A stretch of DNA of 45,591 nt from contig JASLDW010000040.1 of assembly GCA_030151365.1 (NCBI GenBank), positions 1 to 45,591 of the forward strand, read 5' to 3'. The notes beneath the pieces were generated by a model. That model saw nothing but the letters and a program-made list of their open reading frames with translations, did no database searches and was not told the origin of the DNA. The first letter of the stretch is position 1. Every line of letters starts with the position of its first letter. Position numbers and translations under genes: made by a program. Positions 35,377 to 45,451 of the stretch are shown here, in pieces. This DNA comes from Lysobacter sp. Lineage in GTDB: Bacteria; Pseudomonadota; Gammaproteobacteria; Xanthomonadales; Xanthomonadaceae.

Positions 35377-37055
35377 CCGGCCAAGGCCGCATTGTGCACG
35401 CCGGCCACGGCGCGACCGGAAGGATCGGCCATGCTCGCGAATGCGGCGTCCCAGGCGATCGCCGCCGGTGACGAACAGGCGATCGACTTGCCGCCCGGCA
35501 CCGTGCGTGCACAGGCCTCGCCCGGGAACTGCTCTTCGAAGATGCTGCGATAGAAGTACGCCTCTTTCGTCTGCGGCGGATTGACCGGAAACCGCTGTTC
35601 CGCAGATGCGAACTCGCGATCGCTGACCTGGGACTCGGCGTGCGCCTTCAGTCCGTCGATCCAGCCGTAACCAACGCCGTCACTGAACTGTTCCTTCTGC
35701 CGCCACAGGATTTCCTTGGGCAGATAGCCTTCGAAGGCTTCGCGCAACACCGATTTCTCGATGCGTCCACCGCCCGACATCTTGTGGGCGGCGTCCATGC
35801 GCATCGCCACGTCCATGAACTCGACGTCGAGGAAAGGAACGCGCGGCTCGACGCCCCAGGCCATCATCGACTTGTTGGCGCGCAGGCAATCATAGCTGTG
35901 CAGCGCATCGAGCTTGCGCACCAGTTCGTCGTGAAATTCGCGCGCGTTCGGCGCCTTGTGGAAGTAGAGGTAGCCACCGAACAGTTCGTCGCTGCCCTCG
36001 CCCGACAGCACCATCTTCACCCCCATCGCCTTGATCCGCCGCGCCAGCAGGAACATCGGCGTCGAGGCGCGGATGGTGGTGACGTCGTAGGTTTCGACGT
36101 GGCGGATCACTTCCGGCAGCGCATCCAGCCCTTCCGCAAAGGTGTAGGTGAAACCGTGGTGCACTGTACCCAATGCGTCGGCGGCGACTTGCGCGGCCGC
36201 GAGATCGGGCGAGCCCTCAAGACCGATGGCGAAACTGTGCAGGCGCGGCCACCACGCTTCGCCACGGTCGTCGTCCTCGACGCGCTGGCGCGCGAACTTC
36301 GCCGCGCACGCCGCCACCAGCGACGAATCGAGTCCTCCCGACAACAGCACGCCATAGGGCACGTCACTCATCAACTGGCGATGCACCGCACGTTCGAAGG
36401 CCTCGCGCAGTTCCGCCTTGGCGACCGCGACATCCTTCACCGCATCGTAATCGCGCCAGGCCCGCCTGTACCAGCGCACCGGTTCGCCACGCACGCTGTC
36501 GTAGACGTGGCCCGGCGGAAAGGCGGCGACATCCTCACAGACGCGTGCGATCGCTTTCATCTCCGACGCCACCCAGACCCGGCCATCGGCATCGTGGCCC
36601 CAATAGAGCGGACAGATGCCCATGTGGTCGCGGGCGATGATGAAGCGCTTCGCCTGCTCGTCCCACAACGCGAAGGCGAAGATGCCGTTGAGGCGGCCGA
36701 GCCAGGTTTCCGCCGGTTCGCCGTCGCGATACAGCGCGTTGATCACCTCGCAGTCGGAACCGGTCTGGAACGCGTACGGATGCGCGAGGCGTCGCTCGAG
36801 ATCGCGGTGGTTGTAGATCTCGCCGTTCACCGCCAGCACCAGGTCGCCGTCGCCGGATCGGATCGGTTGCGCACCGCCGGCGGGATCGACAATGGCCAGG
36901 CGCTCATGCACCAGCAGCGCATTGGCGCCGGCGTGCACGCCACTCCAGTCGGGACCGCGATGGCGCTGGCGCGCGGACAACGACAACGCCAGCGGTCGGA
37001 ACGGTTGCAGGTCCGCGCCGGGGCGGAGGTCGAAGACGCCGAGAATCGAACACAT
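35373..37055 (-). CDS. asnB: Asparagine synthetase (glutamine-hydrolysing)
   Basis: AsnB converts aspartate, ATP and glutamine to asparagine. The 560 residues have the N-terminal glutaminase domain with nucleophile Cys2 (MCSILGVFD) and the C-terminal synthetase domain with the PP-loop LLSGGLDSS and the segment LSGEGSDELFGGY. The length is close to E. coli AsnB (554). AGGAGC precedes the start. An Asn-rich leader frame and an intrinsic terminator lie upstream, indicating attenuation by asparagine supply. It follows the ArsC-like and dapE genes on the same strand. Confidence 0.97.
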   Translation of the reverse strand: MCSILGVFDLRPGADLQPFRPLALSLSARQRHRGPDWSGVHAGANALLVHERLAIVDPAGGAQPIRSGDGDLVLAVNGEIYNHRDLERRLAHPYAFQTGSDCEVINALYRDGEPAETWLGRLNGIFAFALWDEQAKRFIIARDHMGICPLYWGHDADGRVWVASEMKAIARVCEDVAAFPPGHVYDSVRGEPVRWYRRAWRDYDAVKDVAVAKAELREAFERAVHRQLMSDVPYGVLLSGGLDSSLVAACAAKFARQRVEDDDRGEAWWPRLHSFAIGLEGSPDLAAAQVAADALGTVHHGFTYTFAEGLDALPEVIRHVETYDVTTIRASTPMFLLARRIKAMGVKMVLSGEGSDELFGGYLYFHKAPNAREFHDELVRKLDALHSYDCLRANKSMMAWGVEPRVPFLDVEFMDVAMRMDAAHKMSGGGRIEKSVLREAFEGYLPKEILWRQKEQFSDGVGYGWIDGLKAHAESQVSDREFASAEQRFPVNPPQTKEAYFYRSIFEEQFPGEACARTVPGGKSIACSSPAAIAWDAAFASMADPSGRAVAGVHNAALAG

Positions 37056-37107
37056 GGTGATGCTCCTGGATGTTTGAAGGCCTGAGGTTTTTGGAGAGCG
37101 CATAACG

Positions 37108-37137
37108 AAAAAGCCCGCACATTCCGGTGCGGGCTTT
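37108..37137 (-). terminator. Attenuator terminator in front of asnB
   Basis: On the minus strand a ten- to eleven-base-pair stem, AAGCCCGCAC and GTGCGGGCTT with a six-base loop, is followed by TTTTC. It lies between the Asn leader frame and asnB, 52 bases before the asnB start, so it can only make sense as a conditional stop or as a partial stop behind dapE. Confidence 0.88.
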
Positions 37138-37163
37138 CGGGTGTTGAGCGTGTGACGCGCGCG

Positions 37164-37226
37164 CTAACGACCGACCCGCGGGGGGCTGGCGTTGTTGCGA
37201 TTATTGAGGGTGAAGGCGCGAGTCAT
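37164..37226 (-). CDS. Asparagine leader peptide of asnB
   Basis: The 20-codon frame encodes MTRAFTLNNRNNASPPRVGR. Four of the five codons 8-12 are Asn (AAT AAT CGC AAC AAC). AAT is the less common Asn codon in GC-rich DNA. TAAGG lies eight bases before the ATG as ribosome binding site, overlapping the dapE stop. The terminator begins 26 bases after the TAG. GCGGG in the leader (37175-37179) is complementary to CCCGC of the terminator arm, with one extra G-U pair. A ribosome stalled at the Asn codons would leave it free, whereas one reaching the stop would cover it. This is the arrangement of his, thr or leu leaders, here for asparagine. Confidence 0.82.
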   Translation of the reverse strand: MTRAFTLNNRNNASPPRVGR

Positions 37227-37235
37227 GGCTCGACC

Positions 37236-38399
37236 TTACCCCAGTTCCGTCGCGTTGCGCAATGGTTGCACCAGCAACCGTTCGATCACCGCGCCATAGA
37301 GACCTAGAAGGCGTTCCAGATCATCGACGCGCACGTTCTCGTCCACCTTGTGGATGGTCGCGTTGACCGGTCCGATCTCCACCACTTCCGCGCCGAGCGG
37401 CGCGATGAAGCGCCCGTCGGAAGTACCGCCGCCGGTGCTTTGCTCGGGCTCGCCGCTACTAAACTCGCGACAGACCGCCGATGCGACATCGCGCAGGCGA
37501 CCGCCCGCGGGCGACAGGAACGGCTCGCCGGACAGATTCCACTCAAGCGCGAAGTCCACGCCATGCGCACGCAAGATCGTTTCCACTCGCGAACGCAGGC
37601 CCTCCGCGCGACTGGCAGTGGAATAACGGAAATTCATCGTCGCCTGCAGCGCACCGGGAATGACATTGGTGGCGCCGGTTCCCGACCGGATGTTGGATAC
37701 CTGGAATGAGGTCGGCGGAAAATCGTCATTGCCATCGTCCCAGCGTTCATTGGCCAACGCGGCCAGCGCGGGCGCGAACGCGTGGATCGGATTGAGCGCC
37801 TTTTCGGGATAGGCCACGTGCCCCTGTACGCCATGCACGACCAGCGTGCCGGTCAGGGAACCACGGCGACCGACACGGATCAGGTCGCCCAGTCGCTCCT
37901 TCGACGATGGCTCGCCCACCACGCACCAATCGATGCGCTCGCCGCTGGCGCGGAAATGTTCCGCGACCTTGCGCACGCCATCGAGGTTGGTCGGGCCTTC
38001 CTCGTCACTGGTCAGCAGCAACCCGACGCGCCCACTGTGGTCAGGATGTCGGGCGACGAACGCTTCCAGCGCGATGACCATGGCCGCCACGCTGCCCTTC
38101 ATGTCCGCCGCGCCGCGACCGAACAGATAACCATCGCGCAGTGTCGGCGTGAACGGTGGCGACGACCAATCGCCCTCCGGCCCCGGCGGCACGACATCGG
38201 TATGACCAAGGAACACCAGCGTCGGGCCAGCCGTGCCATGCGTTGCCCACAGATTGTCGACGTCGCCGTAACGCATCGATTCGCAGCGGAATCCGGCCTT
38301 CGCCAACCGTTCCGCGATCAGCGCCTGGCAGCCGGCGTCATCTGGGGTGACCGATGGGCGCGCGATGAGATCGCAGGTGAGTTCGAGGACTTCGCTCAC
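37236..38399 (-). CDS. dapE: Succinyl-diaminopimelate desuccinylase
   Basis: DapE releases succinate from N-succinyl-LL-2,6-diaminopimelate on the way to lysine and peptidoglycan. The 387 residues carry the M20 zinc ligands: His in GHTDVVPPG, Asp in GRGAADMKG, Glu-Glu in SDEEGP, Glu in VGEPSS and His in ATIHKVDENV. It starts with GTG in a GTGA overlap with the ArsC-like gene, as in the yffB-dapE pair of other gammaproteobacteria. The longer frame upstream is only open sequence inside the ArsC-like gene. The Asn leader starts ten bases after its stop. Confidence 0.96.
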   Translation of the reverse strand: MSEVLELTCDLIARPSVTPDDAGCQALIAERLAKAGFRCESMRYGDVDNLWATHGTAGPTLVFLGHTDVVPPGPEGDWSSPPFTPTLRDGYLFGRGAADMKGSVAAMVIALEAFVARHPDHSGRVGLLLTSDEEGPTNLDGVRKVAEHFRASGERIDWCVVGEPSSKERLGDLIRVGRRGSLTGTLVVHGVQGHVAYPEKALNPIHAFAPALAALANERWDDGNDDFPPTSFQVSNIRSGTGATNVIPGALQATMNFRYSTASRAEGLRSRVETILRAHGVDFALEWNLSGEPFLSPAGGRLRDVASAVCREFSSGEPEQSTGGGTSDGRFIAPLGAEVVEIGPVNATIHKVDENVRVDDLERLLGLYGAVIERLLVQPLRNATELG

Positions 38400-38755
38400 T
38401 TGCCGGCCTCGAACAACTTCTTGAAGCCGTTGTCGCTGAAGCCCTGGTGGATGCTGCCATCGTCCATGACCATCAGCGGACGTTTCACCAGCGTCGGATG
38501 CTCGCGCAACAGCAGTTTCCACTCGGCGTCGGAGCCCGGCGTCTTGCGATTGGCCGGCAGATTGCGCCATGTCGTCGACGCCTTGTTGATCAGCGCATCC
38601 CAGCCGCCGACCGCGTCCTTCCACGCCACGAAGGTCTCCGGCGCCTGCGGCGATTCGCGCACGTCCACGAAGGTATACGGGACTTCGAAGCGTTTCAGCC
38701 AGTTCTGCGCCTTTCTGCAGGTGTCGCAGTTCTTCATTCCGTAGAGCGTGGTCAT
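38396..38755 (-). CDS. ArsC/Spx-family reductase (YffB-like)
   Basis: The 119-residue thioredoxin-fold protein has an N-terminal Cys in LYGMKNCDTCRKAQNWL, so two Cys (CxxC), and the conserved Arg of RPLMVMDDG. YffB-type members use glutathione, but the physiological substrate is unknown; the gene is commonly next to dapE. It overlaps dapE by GTGA. A GATAAT box lies about 30 bases upstream, inside a perfect 14-base inverted repeat. Confidence 0.93.
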   Translation of the reverse strand: MTTLYGMKNCDTCRKAQNWLKRFEVPYTFVDVRESPQAPETFVAWKDAVGGWDALINKASTTWRNLPANRKTPGSDAEWKLLLREHPTLVKRPLMVMDDGSIHQGFSDNGFKKLFEAGK

Positions 38756-38773
38756 GGATCGGGCTTCATCGCG

Positions 38774-38807
38774 GGAATGGACGGATTATCGCCAATCCGT
38801 CCATTCC
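38774..38807. repeat. Perfect 14-base inverted repeat in front of the ArsC-like-dapE-asnB group
   Basis: GGAATGGACGGATT (38774-38787) is followed after ATCGCC by its exact reverse complement (38794-38807). There is no T run on either side. On the minus strand it contains GATAAT (38785-38790), a likely -10 for the ArsC-like gene. It may be an operator, or a hairpin protecting the 3' end of the upstream hydrolase message. Confidence 0.75.
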
Positions 38808-38835
38808 GCACATCAAGCCCATGACTGCAGGCCCC

Positions 38836-40761
<1,926 letters not shown>

Positions 40762-40853
40762 GGCAGGAATCCGGGAGAGGCAACCCTGCCGTTGTCGCAT
40801 TTACCGTGACTCCCGGCATAGGCCGGAAGTCATGGTCGAATCCTGGTCGGGAC

Positions 40854-41684
40854 TCAGTCGGCGAGGCCGCGCAACAATTCGTTGACGGATGTTTTCGCGC
40901 GGGTCTTCTCGTCGACCTGCTTGACGATCACCGCGCAGTACAGCGAATGACTGCCATCGGCCGACGGCAACGATCCCGACACCACCACGCTGCCCGGCGG
41001 CACCACGCCATAGCTGATTTCCCTGGTGGCGCGGTTGTAGATGCGGGTCGACTGGCCGATGAAGACGCCCATGCCGATCACGCTGTGGTGGCCGACGATC
41101 ACGCCTTCCACCACTTCCGAACGCGCGCCGATGAAGCAGTGGTCCTCGATGATCGTCGGCGATGCCTGCAACGGCTCAAGCACGCCGCCGATGCCGGCGC
41201 CGCCGCTGATGTGGCAATGCTTGCCGACCTGCGCGCAGGAGCCGACCGTCGCCCACGTATCGACCATCGTGCCCTCGCCGACATGCGCGCCGATGTTGAC
41301 GAAGCTCGGCGTCAGCACCACGTCCTTGGCCAGGTGCGCGCCACGGCGCACGATGCTGCCCGGCAACGCACGCACGCCCAGCGCGCGGAACTTCTCGGCG
41401 TCGAAGCCCTCGAAACGCAGCGGGATCTTGTCCCACCACGGCGCCGGCTCGCCCGGCATCACCCGCATGTCCTGGGTGCGGAAATACAGCAACACGGCCT
41501 TCTTCAACCACTCGTTGACATGCCAGCCGTCGCCCTGCGGTTCGGCGACGCGCAGCACGCCGTCTTCCAGCCCGGAAATCGCGGCATCGACATGCGGACG
41601 CAGCGCATCGAGCGCGGTGGCATCGAGTTCGGCACGTCGATCCCACGCGGATTCGATGGTCTGCTGCAACGATGAAGCGGTCAT
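40854..41684 (-). CDS. dapD: 2,3,4,5-tetrahydropyridine-2,6-dicarboxylate N-succinyltransferase
   Basis: DapD succinylates tetrahydrodipicolinate in the lysine/diaminopimelate pathway, two steps before DapE. The 276 residues have an N-terminal helical domain and a left-handed beta helix of hexapeptide repeats (GSIVRRGAHLAKDVVL, AHVGEGTMVDTWATVGS, GGVLEPLQASPTIIEDHCFIG). The length matches the family (274). Its ATG overlaps the glnD stop as ATGA, so it is translated together with the nitrogen sensor. Confidence 0.97.
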   Translation of the reverse strand: MTASSLQQTIESAWDRRAELDATALDALRPHVDAAISGLEDGVLRVAEPQGDGWHVNEWLKKAVLLYFRTQDMRVMPGEPAPWWDKIPLRFEGFDAEKFRALGVRALPGSIVRRGAHLAKDVVLTPSFVNIGAHVGEGTMVDTWATVGSCAQVGKHCHISGGAGIGGVLEPLQASPTIIEDHCFIGARSEVVEGVIVGHHSVIGMGVFIGQSTRIYNRATREISYGVVPPGSVVVSGSLPSADGSHSLYCAVIVKQVDEKTRAKTSVNELLRGLAD

Positions 41685-44254
41685 GCATGGTCTCCCTGGA
41701 GGATGGCGGTCAACGCTTCGCGCAGGTCGTCCTGCGCGGCGCTGTCCAAAGATTGTCCGTCGGCGCGGCTGATCCGGAACACGTCTTCGGCGCGCTCGCC
41801 GAAGGTGGCGATGCGGGCATCGTGCACCGCGTAGCGATGTTGCAGCAACAAGTGGGCGATATCGGCAAGCAGGCCCGGACGATCATTGCAGACGATGGCG
41901 AGCACGGTGCGGCCGTATTCCTCGGAAAACCCGACCTGCGGCGCGACACGGAAATGGCGCAGATGGCTTGGCCGCGAATGGCGCGCCGGCTTCACCTGAT
42001 CGAGCGGGCGCGACAGCACGTCGGCGAGCCGGCGTTCGATTTCGCCCGGTTCGATCGTGCGGCGGGGGTCCCGCGGCATCAGCACGAAGGTGTCGATCAC
42101 CTGCTGCTTCGGCGCATCGAGCAATCGCGCGTGGAGGACGTCGAGGCCGAGGCGATCGAGCGTCGCGACGATCGCGGCGAACAGGCCGGGACGGTCCGGC
42201 GTGTGCACCATCAACTCCAGCGTGGTGTCCCCGGCCGCCGGATGGCGCGCGGCGATGCGCGTCTCGCCCGCACGCATGCCCGAGAGCTGCGCCGCCATCC
42301 ACGCCAGCTGTTCGGCGCGTGCATGCAGGAAGCTGCGCTCGGGCAGCCAGCGCATGCCGTCGTCGTCACGCCCCAAGCCGTCGAGCAGCAGGCCGACGTT
42401 GGCCTGTGCCTCGGCGATGCGCGCGTCGATCGCCACCGGATCGTCGGAGCCGCGACGCAGGGCCAGTCGCGTCGCGACATAGAGATCACCGAGCAAACGA
42501 TCCTTCCAAGCGTTCCACAACTTGGGCGACGTCGCCGCAATATCGGCGCAGGTCAGCAGGTAGAGATGGTCGAGGCGTTCGCGGTCGCCGACCAGTCGCG
42601 CGAACTTCTGCACCACCTCGGCGTCGCTGATGTCCTGCTTCTGCGCCGTCACCGACATCGTCAGGTGCTGTTCCACCAGCCACGCCACCAGCGCGGTATC
42701 GGCATCGGAAAGATCGTGGGCGGTGCAGAACTCGCGCGCATCCACCGCGCCAAGCACGGAGTGATCGCCACCGCGACCCTTGGCGATGTCGTGGAACAGT
42801 CCGGCCAGCAACAGCAATTCTGGCTTGCGCAACAACGGCCACACTTCATGTGCGCGGGCGAAGCGCTGGATATCGGCGCCATTCGCGAACAGGGCGAAAT
42901 TGCGCAGCAGCGCCAGCGTGTGCTGGTCGACCGTGTAGGTGTGGAACAGGTCGAACTGCATGCGCCCGGTCACCCGCGCGAACGCCGGGATCCAGCGCGC
43001 GAGCACGCCGAGGCGCGCCATCCGCTCCAGCGTCGCCACCGCGCCCGGCGCGGCCAGCAACCGCATGAAGTCTTCGCGCAAGGCCGGCGACGCATCGGTA
43101 TAGGCGGGAACCGACGGCAAGGCCTCGGCCAACGCGCGCGCCGTGCGCGAATGCAGGCCGCGAACCTCGGGCTCGCGCTCCCAGGTGGCGAACAGATCGA
43201 AGATCCGCGCGGGATCGCCCGCCGGCCATTCCGGATCGCGCGCGACCAGATAGCCGCGCTGCAATTCGAATTCGTCGTCGATCGCTTCGGCGACGGCCTC
43301 GCCCTCCAATTGCTCCTCGAAACGCTGCAGCAGGCGGTCGCCGATCCGCTGCACGCGCGCCGCGCTGCGATAGAACTCCTGCATCATCGCCTCGACCATG
43401 GCGTTGTCCGCGTGCTCGACGCGGTTCATCCGCGCCGCCAGCGCGCGCTGGTGATCGAAGCGCAGGCGCTCCTCGCGCTTGCCGGCGACAAGATGCAGGC
43501 CGTAGCGCAGGCGTTGCAGCAACTGGGCGCAATGCTCCAGCGTCTCGCGCTCGCCATGCCCCAGTTGGCCCAGCGACTCCAGCGCGTCCAGCCCGGTTGC
43601 GCCGAGCACGCGCATCGCCATCCAGCGCAGCGTCTGCAGGTCGCGCAGGCCGCCCGGCCCTTCCTTGATATTGGGCTCGAGGTTATCGGCGGTATCGTCG
43701 AAACGGGCGTGGCGCGCGCGCAACTCCTCGCGCTTGCCCTCGAAGTACTGCGCCGGCGACCACGAACGTTCCGGCGCGATGGCATCGGCCAGTTCCGCAA
43801 CAGCGGTTTCCGCGCCGGCCAGCAGACGTGCATCCATCAATGCAGTCAGCGTGGTGATGTCATCGCGCGCGGCATCGATGGTCTCGGCACGCGAACGCAC
43901 GCTGTGCGAAACCGGGATGCGCGCATCCCACAGCAGGGCGATGCAACGCGAAATCGCTTCGGCGACGTCATTGCGCGCGGCCTGTTCCGTCAATACCAGG
44001 AGATCGACGTCGGACTGCGGATACAGGCTGGAACGACCATTCCCGCCAACCGCAAACAACGCGGCATCCATCGCATCGGTAATGCACAGTGCCCACGCCT
44101 CGCGCACCAAGGCATCGATGCCCGCCGAACGCGCGGCGGTCAGTGCGCTTGCATCTTCGCCGCGGTCGAAACGCGCGGCCAGCTGCGCATCCAGCGCCTG
44201 CACGCGTTCGCGCGCGGCTTGCGCCCATGCGGCGTCCGCGGCGGGATCGATCAC
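41681..44254 (-). CDS. glnD: [Protein-PII] uridylyltransferase / uridylyl-removing enzyme
   Basis: GlnD adds or removes UMP on PII in response to glutamine and so sets nitrogen control. The 857 residues contain the nucleotidyltransferase domain (GGNGRSSLYPQSDVDLL, with Asp82 and Asp84 as metal ligands), an HD hydrolase domain (LFHDIAKGRGGDHS, His488 and Asp489) and two C-terminal ACT domains (TPDRPGLFAAIVATLDRLG and CNDRPGLLADIAHLLLQ). The nucleotidyltransferase motif reads GGNGR rather than the usual GGYGR, but the catalytic residues are intact. It starts with GTG in a GTGA overlap with map and ends in an ATGA overlap with dapD. Confidence 0.96.
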   Translation of the reverse strand: MIDPAADAAWAQAARERVQALDAQLAARFDRGEDASALTAARSAGIDALVREAWALCITDAMDAALFAVGGNGRSSLYPQSDVDLLVLTEQAARNDVAEAISRCIALLWDARIPVSHSVRSRAETIDAARDDITTLTALMDARLLAGAETAVAELADAIAPERSWSPAQYFEGKREELRARHARFDDTADNLEPNIKEGPGGLRDLQTLRWMAMRVLGATGLDALESLGQLGHGERETLEHCAQLLQRLRYGLHLVAGKREERLRFDHQRALAARMNRVEHADNAMVEAMMQEFYRSAARVQRIGDRLLQRFEEQLEGEAVAEAIDDEFELQRGYLVARDPEWPAGDPARIFDLFATWEREPEVRGLHSRTARALAEALPSVPAYTDASPALREDFMRLLAAPGAVATLERMARLGVLARWIPAFARVTGRMQFDLFHTYTVDQHTLALLRNFALFANGADIQRFARAHEVWPLLRKPELLLLAGLFHDIAKGRGGDHSVLGAVDAREFCTAHDLSDADTALVAWLVEQHLTMSVTAQKQDISDAEVVQKFARLVGDRERLDHLYLLTCADIAATSPKLWNAWKDRLLGDLYVATRLALRRGSDDPVAIDARIAEAQANVGLLLDGLGRDDDGMRWLPERSFLHARAEQLAWMAAQLSGMRAGETRIAARHPAAGDTTLELMVHTPDRPGLFAAIVATLDRLGLDVLHARLLDAPKQQVIDTFVLMPRDPRRTIEPGEIERRLADVLSRPLDQVKPARHSRPSHLRHFRVAPQVGFSEEYGRTVLAIVCNDRPGLLADIAHLLLQHRYAVHDARIATFGERAEDVFRISRADGQSLDSAAQDDLREALTAILQGDHA

Positions 44255-45024
44255 GCCGGCGGCGGCGGGCTGCCGGCCGACAGGGTCAGCACGTCATAGC
44301 CGGTGTCGGTCACCGCGATCATGTGTTCCCACTGCGCCGACAGCTTGCGGTCCTTGGTGACCACGGTCCAGCCATCGGGCAGCAACTTGGTGTGGAAACC
44401 GCCCTCGTTGATCATCGGCTCGATGGTGAAGGTCATGCCCGGCGCCAGCACCAGCCCCTGCCCCGGTTTGCCGTAGTGCTTCACCTGCGGTTCGTCGTGG
44501 TAGATCTTGCCGATGCCGTGGCCACAGTAATCGCGCACCACGCTGAAGCGCTCGGCTTCGGCGAGCTGCTGGATGGCGTGGCCGACGTCGCCCAAGGTCG
44601 CGCCAGGCTTCACCGCGCGGATGCCGGCCCACATCGCCCGGTAGGTGGTCTCGACCAGGCGCTTCGCCATCACCGACGGTTCGCCGACGAAATACATGCG
44701 GCTGGTGTCGCCGTGCCAGCCGTCCTTGATGACGGTGACGTCGATATTGACGATGTCGCCGTCCTTGAGGATCTTGGCCTCGCTCGGGATGCCGTGGCAG
44801 ATCACGTTGTTGACCGAGGTGCACAGGGTCTTGGGATAGCCGCGGTAGCCGACGTTGGCGGGGATCGTGCCCTGCACCTTCACGATGTGGTCGTGGGCGA
44901 TGCGGTCGAGCTCCTCGGTGCTGACGCCCGGGCGGACGTGCTCGGCCATGAGGTCGAGGACCTCGGAGGCGAGGCGCCCGGCTTCACGCATGGCTTCGAT
45001 TTCGGCGGCGTTCTTGATATGCAT
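44251..45024 (-). CDS. map: Methionine aminopeptidase, type I
   Basis: Map removes the initiator Met from nascent proteins. The 257 residues have the five metal ligands of type I enzymes: Asp in NIDVTVI, Asp in HGDTSRM, His in CGHGIGKIYH, Glu in FTIEPMI and Glu in AQWEHMI. The start MHIKNAAEIEAMREAG matches the family. A GATAAT box (45031-45036, minus strand) ends seven bases before the ATG, so the transcript may have almost no leader. It is divergent from rpsB, as in many gammaproteobacteria, and overlaps glnD by GTGA. Confidence 0.97.
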   Translation of the reverse strand: MHIKNAAEIEAMREAGRLASEVLDLMAEHVRPGVSTEELDRIAHDHIVKVQGTIPANVGYRGYPKTLCTSVNNVICHGIPSEAKILKDGDIVNIDVTVIKDGWHGDTSRMYFVGEPSVMAKRLVETTYRAMWAGIRAVKPGATLGDVGHAIQQLAEAERFSVVRDYCGHGIGKIYHDEPQVKHYGKPGQGLVLAPGMTFTIEPMINEGGFHTKLLPDGWTVVTKDRKLSAQWEHMIAVTDTGYDVLTLSAGSPPPPA

Positions 45025-45114
45025 GCGGACATTATCGCCGATCCGTCAATACCGGAGGTCGGTGACAGGCAGGCCGGAGGCCGGGCGTTGGTGGCCAGTC
45101 CGGTGAGCGGTCGT

Positions 45115-45182
45115 TCCGCCGCATGGATGCGGCGGACGAGCCTCCATGGATGGATTCACGGCGTGCCGCGAACCGGAGCTGG
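45115..45182 (-). repeat. Dispersed two-hairpin repeat, copy C
   Basis: Read on the minus strand: CCGGTTCGCGG flank, GCCGTGAAT, short hairpin TCCAT-CC-ATGGA, GGCTCG, then the long hairpin with perfect ten-base arms TCCGCCGCAT / ATGCGGCGGA. It lies in the divergent gap between map and rpsB, about 60 bases upstream of the rpsB promoter. It is the best-conserved of the three copies, without mismatches. Confidence 0.85.
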
Positions 45183-45239
45183 GCCACAACGCCCGAAGCC
45201 TCCGGCGCGCAGGGTCACCGAACGCCGCCTTCCAAAATC

Positions 45240-45451
45240 TGCTATCATTTCCAACTGTTTCACGCCCACGTCGTGCGCCATCGACGAATACACACCTGCA
45301 GCACACACCCGCGCCGGGGTGTCCCGAGGCTTCCGCCAAGGGATCTGTCGCGGAGGCCGCAGGGAGGCCCAACCCCGGAATCCGTCGCCCTCGCGGGCGA
45401 ACCGCCATCCATACCCTTTCGGCGGTGGATTCCCCATCAGGAGTACACGCA
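45240..45451 (+). promoter_or_regulatory. Promoter and long 5' leader of rpsB
   Basis: An extended -10, TGCTATCAT, at 45240-45248 puts the start near 45255; no good -35 is visible. The leader is then about 197 bases long and contains a GC-rich hairpin TCGCCC-TCGC-GGGCGA. In gammaproteobacteria the rpsB leader folds to let S2 repress its own operon (the t44 element). The length and position fit, but I could not confirm the fold from sequence alone. AGGAG follows just before the ATG. Confidence 0.6.

Noticed and set aside
41672..44299. An 875-codon plus-strand frame opposite glnD
   Set aside because: Shadow frame of glnD without domains or ribosome binding site.
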